DNA from: Agapetus fuscipes
Lineage: Eukaryota; Arthropoda; Insecta; Trichoptera; Glossosomatidae
Direction: 5' to 3'
Assembly (NCBI GenBank): GCA_951799405.1
Contig: OX637362.1
Coordinates: 11,518,493 to 11,582,492, forward strand
Length of the DNA stretch: 64,000 nt
This document shows, one piece after another, positions 22,701-32,608 of this stretch; position 1 is the first letter of the stretch; every line of letters starts with the position of its first letter. The position numbers and the translations under genes are program-made. The notes beneath the pieces were generated by a model. The model was not told the DNA's origin and made no database searches. It saw only the letters and a list, made by a program, of their open reading frames with translations.

Positions 22701-23361
22701 ATTTTAAAAAAAATATTAATTAATCATTTTCTTGCAATGGGCTTTCACTAAGGACCTACTTAAGTAAACCACCAAACCAAAAAAAACTTTTATTTTTATT
22801 TTTTTACCTACTCTGATATGTAGGTAGGTACTGACAATTTTTATATTTAAATAGTACCTACCAATAAAAAACCACCTAAGTACTGAAGTATTTTGTCCCA
22901 ATAAAGTACCTACCAACAAAATGCCTACTTACTTATTCCAAAATATAGTAAAAAAAATAGTAGGTACTCTGATTAATGATAACTTATTGTCCACCAAAAA
23001 GTATTTAAAAAGCTGTAAGTAGGTATACAACATAATGTAATAACCATTTTTATAATATTGAGTTGTGCACAATGGTTGTGCAGTAACATTGAAGATAGCT
23101 GTCATAAACCATGGAAGTACCTACTCAAACAAAAACATGTCAACAAACAATACTTAAGTATTTCAAAAGTTATCTAAACTCACCACCAGCCAAACGTGAA
23201 TTCAGTAAAACTTCATCTTGATCTGGTACTCGATTATCTTCCGATCTTATAATGTTATAATTCCGTTTTATATTGTAAACAAAGAATCCTATGACTGAAG
23301 CCAAGATTAATTCCAAATAATATTCCTTGCAGAACGGCACCAACAACCCTTCGACAATCAT
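19735..23361 (-). CDS. IYD: Iodotyrosine deiodinase
   Basis: Four exons, 23361-23184, 22407-22180, 21090-20774 and 19920-19735, in phase, giving 302 residues (human 289). The enzyme is a membrane-anchored FMN reductive dehalogenase of the nitroreductase fold that removes iodide from mono- and diiodotyrosine. An N-terminal anchor ([14 protein letters not shown]) lies at about 16-29. FMN-binding R112-R113-S114 sit in [10 protein letters not shown], and [16 protein letters not shown] starts at 137. The substrate-lid triad known from human enzyme (E157, Y161, K182) is present as E169, Y173, K194, all at the same offset of 12. The tail ILIPVGYP-type motif appears as [17 protein letters not shown]. 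The last dozen residues differ from vertebrates. Insects lack thyroid hormone, so the physiological role is open. Confidence 0.94.
19921..20773 (-). other. IYD: IYD intron 3
   Basis: AT-rich intron. The only recognised content is a repeat X piece at 20030-20105 (GTGATGTCACACAGCCGGGT; TTGCTAGGGAAAAG). No antisense gene is seen. Confidence 0.5.
21797..22038 (-). repeat. RTE LINE 3'-end copy in IYD intron 2
   Basis: Complete copy in the same orientation as the host gene. It has the TAATCTATAATCTAAG tail and the CAGCCTCATACCAACC variant. Confidence 0.8.
22455..22625. repeat. RTE fragments plus repeat X in IYD intron 1
   Basis: A forward scrap (TTTCAGGGAAGGTTGGCAAG) at 22455-22482 is joined to a reverse tail scrap at 22483-22542. 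Then comes a repeat X piece (TTTTCCCTAGCAACCTGGC) to about 22625. The rest of the intron up to 23183 is AT-rich with GTAGGTAC-type motifs. Confidence 0.5.
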
Positions 23362-23752
23362 TTTAACAAACTGTCAAAAAGTAAAAAAAAATGAAATTAA
23401 GAATAGCAGAGATAAAAAAAATGTCGGTCGCCTGATTGTTTACGTTTTGATAAGGAATCTAAATTTGAACTTTGAAGTGACGTCTGTCGAAAACTCCCTA
23501 CTGCGGCTGGAATGTGAGTAGGTCGTACATGGAAGGACATTATTGCTGTTTGTAGATATATAATTATTACCTATATGTGTACACTTTCATTGTATTATTG
23601 ATAATAAACGTTAACCATGCAGTAGCGCATGGTATCTTATCATAAAGTAATTAGTATAATGTGATGGTGAGTTTACCTTCTCGAACTTGTATTCATAAAG
23701 AATGCTCTGAGATTTCATAGTTTATATAAACACAAATGTAAAAATTGATAAT
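23362..23752. other. Upstream region of IYD
   Basis: 390 bp between the IYD start codon and the next repeat; it probably holds the IYD promoter and 5' leader. No TATA box or other site can be named with confidence. Confidence 0.4.
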
Positions 23753-24197
23753 ATGATGACTCTGGAGGAAATGAAAGAAGTATGTAAGGACAGAAAGAAA
23801 TGGCGGTTGATCTGTAATGTTGGCGGCTAGGGTTTATTAAATTGGAATTTGTTTTTGTTTGTAAATGGATATTTTGTATTTGGATATTATTATTTAATGA
23901 TGTATAAAATGTAATTTGTCGTGTGTGTGTGTTCCTTGACTTATAGGTTGGTATGCGGCTGACCACCCATGCTGTAAAAATGGTTCACTTTGCCAATGTC
24001 ACCCCTGTCTCAGGGAAGGACGGCAAGAGTTGCAGGGTGTATGTCCATTTGAGATTTGGTTTTTATGTTGTAGGTTCACATGAGGCATGTGCAAGCGCGA
24101 ACTTGTACGTGTCTGGTTGTGAGAATGCATGTAATGTGAATCTCCAATGTAACATATCCTTGCAACTTAGATTAGATTAGATTAGATTAGATTAGAT
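23753..24197 (+). repeat. RTE LINE 3' fragment with ATTAG tail
   Basis: Contains the last ORF codons ([19 protein letters not shown] type, stop at GGCGGCTAG), spacer, 3' block and five or more ATTAG units. The hAT element that follows is inserted inside this tail. Confidence 0.8.
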
Positions 24198-25204
24198 CAG
24201 TGTTTTTCAACCTTTTTCATGACACGACCCCCCTAGTAACAAAAAATATTTCGCGACCCCCCAACCCTTTTTTCCATGTATGTTAAAAATATATAATACT
24301 TACAATAATTTTAGGCGTTTGCGTTATTTGCAATCTGATATAAACATATAATTAAGTATTAAGTGAATTGTGGTCATCATCTATAAATCAAGACAATTTG
24401 ATTCATTTTCGTCCACAGTCTTTCGTCGGAAGCGAGATCAACATCAACTCATATATATCTGGTATGAAAATGGTGTTACATAATTTGAAGAAAGAATTGT
24501 GTCATTATGTCTCACTGCAAGAGATATCGGATAACACTGGGCAAAGATGGATCCGTAATCCGTTTTTAAATGCAGCTATAAACGAGGCAAATTAAGCAAC
24601 TAAGCTCAAAGAGAATCTGCTGGAACTATCTGCCGATGGGATGTTACACTTGGGATTCAAGTCTGAAAACTTGGATACGTTTTGGTTAAAAAGAAAAACA
24701 GAATACCCGGAATTAACAACCGAGGCGTTGAAGTGTTTGATTCCATTTTCTACCTCGTACTTGTGCGAGTTGGCATTTTCATCAATGGCGCGAATAAAAT
24801 GTAAACTAAGAAATCGCTTACGTTTAGAAAACGATTTAATACTTAATGTGGCAAAAACGGATCCACGATGGGATAAATTAATTGCAGAAACTCAAGCGCA
24901 ACCTTCACATTAAAATGAACGAAGATAAGCAAGCACAGATGTAATCATTTTCTTTTTAAATAAATTTTTAATATTTATTTTCTTTGTAATAACATGTTTT
25001 GAACAAGCATTTTTCTGACTTGTATGATTGATTATATGGAAATTTTGTTAAATATAATCATTTTAACTCTTGTCGGCTTTTTATTTAAGTCTCACAAATT
25101 ATATGTTGTATAAAAAAACTGAAGTTTTCTCGACCTCCCGCGACCCTCCTACAGAGGCTCCGCGACCCCCCAGGGGGTCGCGACCCACAGATTGAAAAAC
25201 GCTG
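24198..25204 (+). mobile_element. hAT transposon, internally deleted, intact ends
   Basis: A 1007-bp element. Its ends are inverted: CAGTGTTTTTCAACC on the left and, read in reverse, CAGCGTTTTTCAATC on the right. Both sides carry the 8-bp duplication GATTAGAT, the hAT hallmark. The subterminal regions are rich in GCGACCCCCC on both sides. The interior keeps a transposase C-terminal remnant. The element is non-autonomous. Confidence 0.9.
24368..24913 (+). pseudogene. hAT transposase remnant (ZBED5-like C-terminus)
   Basis: Two blocks broken by a stop at 24593-24595 (TAA) and another shortly after. The second block starts near 24641 and includes FWLKRKTEYPELTTEALKCL, STSYLCELAFSSMARIKCK and KLIAETQAQPSH. 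This matches the hAT dimerisation region and the QAHPSH ending of ZBED5-type transposases. The DDE core and BED finger are absent, so it cannot be active. Confidence 0.8.
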
Positions 25205-25599
25205 GATTAGATAATAGAAAAACAAATATTAACAAACGCGTGAACGTACTGAAAAATTCCGAGTTTTCAAAAACATATGTTAATGATCTCACAAACTGAA
25301 ATAATCCACGAATTTCAAATCCACAAATCCAAAACTCTAAAAGCATACACACATTGCGCGTGGATGAATCAAAGCATTTTGTTTCATTTTTTAAAGGCAG
25401 AGTGTATGCCTATTTTTCTCAAGTTTACAAACTTGCCTTCATTAAACTGTAATTAAGCAGGTATTTACAAAAAGTCATGAGTAAGAGTAACCAAGGTGTG
25501 TTTAAAAACGAATAAAATTTATGTAATTTTAAGAAAGCCAAATACATTAACATCACATAAAGAACGGAGGACGGAGTATAAGAATACTGTAACTTTAAC
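25205..25599. other. Intergenic, nothing recognised
   Basis: Begins with the second copy of the hAT target duplication, then plain AT-rich sequence. Confidence 0.4.
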
Positions 25600-25604
25600 T
25601 CTGT

Positions 25605-25930
25605 CGCCATTCCGGTAGGGGTGGCCAGAGCCTCTGCAGAGCTGCCTCCATTTTTTCCTATCCTTAGGTACATACCTCTTTCAATTCATTAATATCCATC
25701 ACCTTTTTCATGCATTTTCTTCTTTTACGCTCACTTTGTATATCCCATTCTTTCACAATCTCCTCAATCTGATCACTCCATACTTTTCTCGGTCGTCCCT
25801 TCCCTCTTTTTCCTTTTATTTTCAAATATTTTGTTACGCCTCTGCGCGTCCTTGAAATCTGGAATTTAGGGATAACAGATGCCAATTTCAAATTCCAGAC
25901 ATATTCATTCGTGTCAAATCTATGCAATAT
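25605..25930 (-). pseudogene. RTE family 2, C-terminal ORF fragment and 3' end
   Basis: The reverse frame encodes GKRGKGRPRKVWSDQIEEI and KKVMDINELKEVC, the same C-terminal region as the intact LINE. The 3' end differs: AGGCTCTGGCCACCCCTAC, seen reversed. This marks a second RTE lineage. 5'-truncated. It ends about 110 bp before the YIPF5 start codon. Confidence 0.7.
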
Positions 25931-26043
25931 TTTTTTTTTGCTATGGTATCACCAGTTTAATATGACGTTGACTTTTGCTTAATATTGTCCTGTCAAAGTG
26001 TAAAGAGTCATCAGAAAAAAAGTGTTAAGTTACATATTTAAAA

Positions 26044-27578
26044 ATGTCTAATTACGTGAATTCTAATGATCCATACTGGCAGAATCAGAACGCCCATCAG
26101 GGCTACAGTTTTGACACCTCTGGCGGCTTCTCCGACATTCCTCCACAACAATTAGGTTAGAAAAATATTTTTCATTAATTAACCATTAAATTGATATGCC
26201 ATCCGATTGAGAAGATATTACAACATAGTTAATAACATTAATTAATTTGATTCAACTCCTTCGAGTAGTGATTCGTATGGAGCTGACCATACTGTAAAAA
26301 TGGTACACAGATCGTACGCCTGTTTCAGGGAAAGGCCACAAAAGTTGCTGAGTTAATTTTCATTTAAACTCTAGGTTTTTCTTCAACACTTACAGCGTGT
26401 TTAAGCGTTAACTTACACGTGCCTGCATGAGTATGAAGAATGAATCCCCAAAGCTAATCATTGTAACTTTGCAACTTAAAATATATATTGGAAATAATCA
26501 TTTTGATTAATCAGTAATTGTAACTGTATCCCTTCCGCCATTCTATTACGGGTGGTCAGAGACTCTGCAGAGTTATCTCCACTTATTTCTATCCTGGGTA
26601 TGCGGTCACCTTACATGGATGCAATGTTCCAAGGTAAAAAAGTGATCCAATATGGTTGCGCGTGAACAGCTGATCGGTCAGTCATACAATTTTTATGGAA
26701 CACATTTGATGTACCAATCTCTTTTCAAACATCTCTTTCATACCCGCTCCTATTCTTTCCAAAAACCTGTACTTAAGCCAAGTTCAGTTAACACAACTAT
26801 ATTCTCCATTTTTTTATTCTAGTAAGTATCTAAAATTAATGTAACTCTATTTTCCTTGTCCTTAGATTTTCAAACATTCAACGAAGCGCCTAACTTTGAC
26901 CAGAATGAGAGTTTTGGACAAGCGCCTAATGTAGCGTTTGAACAGAAAGCCTACATGGAGCCCGCTCCAGCGCCATACTACCCCAACATCTTCACCCCGA
27001 GCCCGCTGCCTCCAGAAGTCTCCAACGTCGACTCGGAATTCGACGAACCTCCTCTCCTCGACGAGCTAGAAATCTACCCGGACCGAATCCTAGAAAAAAC
27101 CCTGGCCGTTTTAAATCCGTTTCACGGACAGTCTCTAGCGGATGATGCCAATTTTTTACTGCGCGACACTGACATAGCCGGCCCAATAGCATTCTGTTTA
27201 ACTCTAGGCGTATTTCTTTTTCTATCTGGCAACAAAGCGCAGTTTGGTTACGTTTACGGATTGTCTATGATCTCTGTTGTTTTGATGTATTTCCTTTTGA
27301 CTCTCATGAGCAGAACTGATGGTGTTTTTACGTTATTGAGTGTCGCCAGTGTTCTGGGTTATTGTCTATTGCCTGTTGTCGCTTTGTCGGGTTTGGGTGT
27401 GTTGGTGTCCCTGGAAGGGCCTGTAGGTTTTTCATTGGCTGGGTTGGCTGTCATGTGGTCTACGTTGTCGGCCAGTAGATTGTTTGTCACTATGACAGGT
27501 GACCGGGAACAAAGACCTTTAATAGCGTATCCATGTGCGTTGGTCAACGGTATCTTTGCCCTCCTTGTTATCTTTTAA
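26044..27578 (+). CDS. YIPF5: Yip1-domain Golgi membrane protein, YIPF5-like
   Basis: Two exons, 26044-26155 and 26866-27578, joined at TTA-G/AT to give 274 residues (human YIPF5 257). YIPF5/Yip1 binds Ypt/Rab GTPases with YIF1 and acts in ER-to-Golgi vesicle transport. The cytosolic N-terminus is rich in N, Q, P and aromatic residues. The Yip1 domain follows from about residue 110: ELEIYPDRILEKTLAVLNPF, DIAGPIAFCLTLGVFLFLSG, FGYVYGLS, ASVLGYCLLPVV and LIAYPCALVNGIFALLVIF. Five membrane spans fit between about residue 143 and the C-terminus. The VASVLGYCLLP and YPCAL blocks point to YIPF5/YIPF7 rather than other family members. MSNYVN was taken as start because it is the first in-frame ATG and gives the usual short N-terminus. 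Confidence 0.94.
26268..26600. repeat. Old RTE pieces in the YIPF5 intron
   Basis: 26268-26481 is a strongly diverged forward RTE 3' copy (CTGTTTCAGGGAAAGGCC). 26519-26600 is a reversed RTE family 2 end (CCGCCATTCTATTACGGGTG). The remaining intron, to 26865, has nothing recognised. Confidence 0.5.
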
Positions 27579-28550
27579 AAGCAGATCTACTTTTATATTA
27601 GTTGTAATGTTTTGAGTAATCACATACATAAGAACTTATCTGGAATTAAAACATATTTTTATAAATACTAATATTTACATCTTTTTTTTTCAAGCTAAAA
27701 TATCTGTTCCCCCTGTACAAAATACAATAGTTTACACTTGTAATGGGGAATAAAGAATGTAAGATAGTTTGCATTGAGATCCATGCTTCCTGGAGGCGCT
27801 GTAGAATCATTGTATAGAAGAAAAGGGAAATGTGAACTTCCATAGGTTTTTTATTCTCCACGACATGTGAGTGACCTATTTTTTTTTTTTATATATTAGG
27901 GGTACTTGAGTTAAGGCAAGTTACACACCTACTATTTTAAATTGAAAAAATAGTCCTTTCTATTCAGTTACAGTCAGTTGATATTTTTTTAAATACAAGC
28001 TGTTCAAGTTTCAACAAAGTTTTGCAGATGTTAGTTCCATTTTCATCACATTTCTATTAATACTCATTTATGTATGAATAAAAAGAAGACATGTAACTTT
28101 TCAGGTGGCTTCATCAACCATTGTATTTGATAATTTAGGTACATAACATAAAAATTCACAAGACGATGTATATAATATATTATTTTAAATATACAAAGGA
28201 AGTTTTTGCATTTAAACAAACTGCACTTTTTCTTTTACACACGAGCGAGGTTATTTCTAACAACGGTTTGTTTGTGGAAGAAGTCAACTTATCATCAGAT
28301 CATCCTTAATAAAGGAAATAAAATAAAATAACCAATATCCCACCATTGCACTGACAAAATGTTATTTAAGTTGTGCAATTACTAGCTCCCAAAGAGTCCT
28401 TGAAGTTTAATTTACACATAAACAACAGTAATCAAATGAACTAGCAGTATTAATGCTTTTTCTTTGATTTTAAGTCACCTATTAGATTACTATCTAGCAT
28501 TTACACGCACATGATACCAGTTGGATTGAGATTATCTGAGGAGGATGAGA
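27579..28550. other. Downstream of YIPF5, no gene seen
   Basis: Contains the presumed 3' untranslated region of YIPF5; an ATTAAA word lies at about 27645. Otherwise AT-rich with no assigned repeat. Confidence 0.4.
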
Positions 28551-28559
28551 AAGCACGGA

Positions 28560-29045
28560 AAAAATAATTAAGAATCGCCCAATGCATGACGGGGCCATGG
28601 GATTGTTGTAGGGTATCTCCGCAGAAAACGGAAATCTCTAAGAAATATATGTACTGCGAGGCGGAGAGGGATGACCAGAATATACTTTATTACATCTTCA
28701 AGATGTAAACAAACTAGAGGACTTGAAAGTACAAATAGGCACTGCTGCCGTACAGAGCCACGAGGACAGTATTCGGCGATCAAGCCTTTCGCATTGTTGC
28801 TCCGATTGTATGGAATTTGCTGCCCGTGACCTTCAGGGAGCTGAAAGGTGAGACAGTGTTTTGCAGAGGACTGAAGACTTATTTAGTCAAACAGTGTTAT
28901 TCACAGATAATCGTTACTTTTGTATGGAAAATTCAGTTTAGTCAGTGGATAAGCCATAGATTTGCTGTGCTTTTATAGCACCGAAAGATTCCTACAAAGC
29001 GCCTTTCGAGTGACTTCACAAAAGGCGCTATATAACTTTAAAGTA
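28560..29045 (+). pseudogene. CR1/L2-type LINE 3' remnant
   Basis: A broken translation contains TVFGDQAFRIVAPIVWNLLP followed by FRELKG and GLKTYL, the C-terminal hallmark of CR1/L2-like reverse transcriptase ORFs. It ends with GGCGCTATATAACTTTAAAG and a TTATTGTTATT tail. Several frame breaks. Confidence 0.7.
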
Positions 29046-30380
29046 TTATTGTTATTTTTATGTCAAATATTGTGGTCGAGTCCATACTGAGATTTCCAGA
29101 TTAGTGTAGCAAAGAGGGTTCATAGAGGAAGTAATGACTCAAAAAGAATGGGAAGAGACGCTAATTATACATATAGAAGACAAACTTGTAGCTTTGGGTA
29201 GATAGCAAGGTAGGTACCGAATGGGAAATGAGAGGAGGAGTTTAGCCCGCGATAGATTGTTATATATTCCGCATTCTCGAGGATAGGCAGGAGGAGATAC
29301 TATCCCGTGCTATGGGAGCCCAGGCTGAGGTGTTTAGGGATGAAGCATGCAGCACAGCTTCTCCGGGTGGTGAACTGGAAGTCAGTGGCTGGGGACAGGA
29401 GGAGACACTACCACATGCTATCAGAACAGCAGAGCTATCAAAGAGAAGTATTTTAAAACATTGTTTGCCAGTGAAATGATGATTATAACTAACAAAAGTT
29501 GCACAATTAAATACATTCAATAGAAAACACAAGTCACTCAGTAAAACAGGCTGGTAAAAACTATTCTCACATTTTTTAGTCAGCTCATGTTTGACGTTTG
29601 TTCCCAATTATTTGAAGCGAAACACACAACAGTTTGAGAAAAGGGGTCCAATTGAAAAATATATCCTTTTCAAGTATTCCTTCATAATAAAAAATGTTCT
29701 CATTTCAAAATAACATTTTTGATTAATATCATGAAAGTGTAAGAAAGCTTGTGTATTGAAAATTGTACATTACACTCGGTAAAGCTGAGTTTATTTAGGA
29801 TTACATCAAATGATTATTTAGATAAGAAAGAATGGCTGCAAAAGAAGCTAACATTTTTGTGGCTGCAAAAAATGTACAAGATTGCTGTTTAACAGTGTTA
29901 TTCAGACATCAAAGCTATAGATTAGCCGCCAACTGAAGTAAATTTTGAAAAGAAAAAAAACGCAATCCTTGAATCATCTATGGATTAAATGTTTTATGAA
30001 TAATACTGCAGTGTTTTAGCTTTTTGTGTATTTAAATATAAAAGAGTAATCAATGGCTGAGAGGGTGGTAAAACAAAATAACAATAAGGCGGGGGTGGTC
30101 AAGCTTAGATTGAACTAAAAATAGATTTAAATCATAATTTATTAAAAGTCTTTTCCTCAAAGGATGACGCGAGCGCACATCGTGATTACAACACTACAGA
30201 CCAGTGCTGCCAACATTCCATTAAAATGGAGTCAGAACATTCAAAATATCCCTGGGAGGAGGGCCGGCACACATTTAGGTGACTAGGATCCTTAACAACC
30301 AAAAACAAAGTGCTATTTGGTCAGCAATCACTTAAATGACCGCTCTTAGTTCAGAGGTTACATTATCGGAACACACTAGG
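29046..30380. other. Intergenic, mostly unrecognised
   Basis: A short duplicated GGAGATACTA/GGAGACACTA segment lies near 29290 and 29400. A repeat X-like word (TCCTTAACAACCAAAAAC) is near 30290. No supported exon. Confidence 0.4.
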
Positions 30381-30612
30381 TGGCAGCTCTGCAGAGGCTC
30401 TGGCCACCCCTAGCGGAATGGCGACAGAGTTACAGTTACTAGGTCTAATTCCGAAACTTAAAAATAATCTTCCCCGGATTGAGAAACTCATCTACTTTTA
30501 TCAAAGACTGGTCTCAAAGGTTCATCCATCTTGCTTAAGAAATTTGCGCTGACTAGCGACAACCAATAATGTAGACGGTTCTTGAGGTTTGATTCACGCA
30601 AAAAAAAGCAAT
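30381..30612 (+). repeat. RTE family 2 end and SINE A 3' part
   Basis: 30381-30440 carries GGCCACCCCTAGCGGAATGG, the RTE family 2 3' end. It is followed by an old headless SINE A (CAAAGACTGGTCTCAAAGGT; TCTTGAGGTTTGATTCACGC). Confidence 0.55.
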
Positions 30613-30849
30613 CAGCCTGACATAGAATGTAATCCAGAAGAGTTACATCACATTTCTTTAACGGACTATTTGTTCCAACTCCATTAGACTTAAATGAATG
30701 TTATTTTTTTCAATTCAAGTTGGCAAAGAATGTTTACAGGACTGTCCAAACATAATTCAATTGAATCTAACGCACTCCAAAGGTCCCCAAACTTGGATAG
30801 CACGGGCGCACACATAACATTTCTATCCGCTCTTCTTGTTCCTCGGATA

Positions 30850-32219
30850 CTACATCTTGGCGTACGCGGTGGACGGTCTGTCGGTGAAGAAGTTCTTCAG
30901 GACGAGCACCTGGCCCACAGTGATGATGACCACAGCCAGGGTCTCTCCGATGGACCACCAGTGCACGCGCTCATTGACGTCCTCGGCTCTCTTGCGGCCC
31001 TGCGCCTCACGCAGTCGGTGGTGCGTCTGAAAGTCCAGGATCTTGTTCAGGGCTGTGTGGATCTCCTGGGCTGAAGACTCCAGCTGAAAAATGTTGAGGA
31101 ATGAACTCTGTGTATAGATATGACCGGTCCGTAGTCTAGTGGTTATACTGATTTATAGGCTACACATACACATACGTAAGTCTGGTAGATATTATTCCAT
31201 CTTATCAATGAAGGATGTTGTTTTTACCTGCGTCAAGACAGTGGCATGTTCACCAACCCCTGGTAATGTTGGTTCAGGACCTGACTGAAAGTCCATGTAG
31301 ATGAGCTTATGAGAAAATGTGCTGAATTCATTACTGAAGCACACTGCGTAAATACCTGAAAAAAAGCAAATAAATAAGCATTTTCATAGATTATGCTAGG
31401 TAGAGAAATTATTCATAATCAGGAATTTTGATTTATCATATGGCAATACAGAAAAAGAATAATTCCAATTTCAAATAAAATTTGAAAACGGAACACTTCA
31501 TAATCAATGACGTTTGGAAATTAAATATGGAGTCTTGAGCAATGTGTATATTTGATTTTAATAAATGAATTTTGGATTAAAAAAGCCATTGAAAAAAAGA
31601 TTTACCCGATACAGGAGCGATGAATTGATGAGAGTCAAACTGTGTTTTGACTTGGCTGTAGATAATTTCCTTCGTTGGAGATTCAAGAGATACGTCAACA
31701 TCATACTGTCCCCCTGTTACAACCTAAAATAACAAAAATTATTGTTTAAAAATGTATTCCTAATTCACTGTTTCATGAAATGTTATTTGGTGTTGCTCAA
31801 TATTTAAAATGGTAAATTGTTATCATTTACTGCATGCGAGATTAAGAAATGCAATAAAAACTCGACTTAAGTAAACTGTGTTTGCATAAATTCCACAAGA
31901 ACAAAATGAAGGTTAGTTTAATGATTTTCAATTTTTTTTCAAAGTTATGTATTAAGTAATAAAACTGTAAATGGGAATAAATAAGTGCTACTGAATTGAC
32001 TTTAAACTCATCGTAATAAATGAATAATTAACGAATAAATGCAAAGTATATTTGACAGCGGCTTACCTGAAATTCTAGAGTCGCTGAGGTGTTCTTTTCT
32101 ATGTCCTGGTAAAAGCATTCCCTAGCATTGTCCGGTAGCTCAAATGTCAGCTCTACACTGTCCGCGTAGTGGAGGATGAGAATGGTTATGTATAAGATAT
32201 AAATGGCGAAGAAATTCAT
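30850..32219 (-). CDS. p24-gamma cargo receptor (TMED3/TMED7-like)
   Basis: Four exons, 32219-32067, 31723-31606, 31355-31228 and 31083-30850, all in phase, giving 210 residues, normal for p24 proteins. p24 proteins are type I membrane proteins that cycle between ER and Golgi in COPI/COPII vesicles and help sort cargo. A signal peptide covers about residues 1-20. The GOLD domain starts [18 protein letters not shown] and includes QYDVDV and [12 protein letters not shown] coiled-coil segment ([20 protein letters not shown]) precedes the single span [20 protein letters not shown]. The cytosolic tail has the FF sorting motif (KNFFTDRPS) but ends AYAKM, without a KKxx signal. ELTFELPDN and CFYQDI place it in the gamma subfamily. 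The inner ATG was preferred because it starts a clean signal peptide. Confidence 0.94.
31124..31150 (+). repeat. SINE A head fragment in TMED intron
   Basis: Only GACCGGTCCGTAGTCTAGTG and a few following bases survive, 41 bp upstream (in transcription order) of exon 4. Confidence 0.6.
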
Positions 32220-32608
32220 TTTTAAAAATCTAATGTTATCGGCAGAGGACAAAACTCAGTTTTTGACACATAATCGTAATTTAATAATGTGAAGTTGGCA
32301 GCTTATCACTCCCACTAACGTGGCCGGAAACGGAAACTACATTTGAAATTTGCGCCCAAAATAGTTTTATCAAATAAAACGATTTTTTAAACGAATTAAA
32401 CTCTTGACATAAAATATTTTGATATTAATATGATCAATGTGATCAAAATCAAGGTTCTTTGTGCGTGAATCTCTATGAATTTATGTAACTTGATTAAGTT
32501 TTCATTTGATAAGGTTTGGAACATTCAATGTGACGTTTCAAAAATTTGACACATCCACTGCAACTTCACTCTGTTGCCCTGGGCCGGTACGATTTTTTTG
32601 AAGGCACA
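32220..32608. promoter_or_regulatory. Shared divergent promoter region, TMED / glucosidase II beta
   Basis: The 389 bp between two start codons pointing away from each other must hold both 5' leaders and probably one bidirectional promoter. No TATA box is clear on either side. An ACGTGG word at 32318-32323 and TGACGT at 32531-32536 resemble the cores of ER-stress (UPRE/ERSE-like) elements, but a CCAAT partner is not seen at the right spacing. No transposon is recognised in it. Confidence 0.55.

Noticed and set aside
24160..24197. Possible CRISPR-like or satellite array of ATTAG units
   Set aside because: It is the short tail repeat of an RTE copy; the same tail occurs at every copy, and this is a eukaryotic genome.
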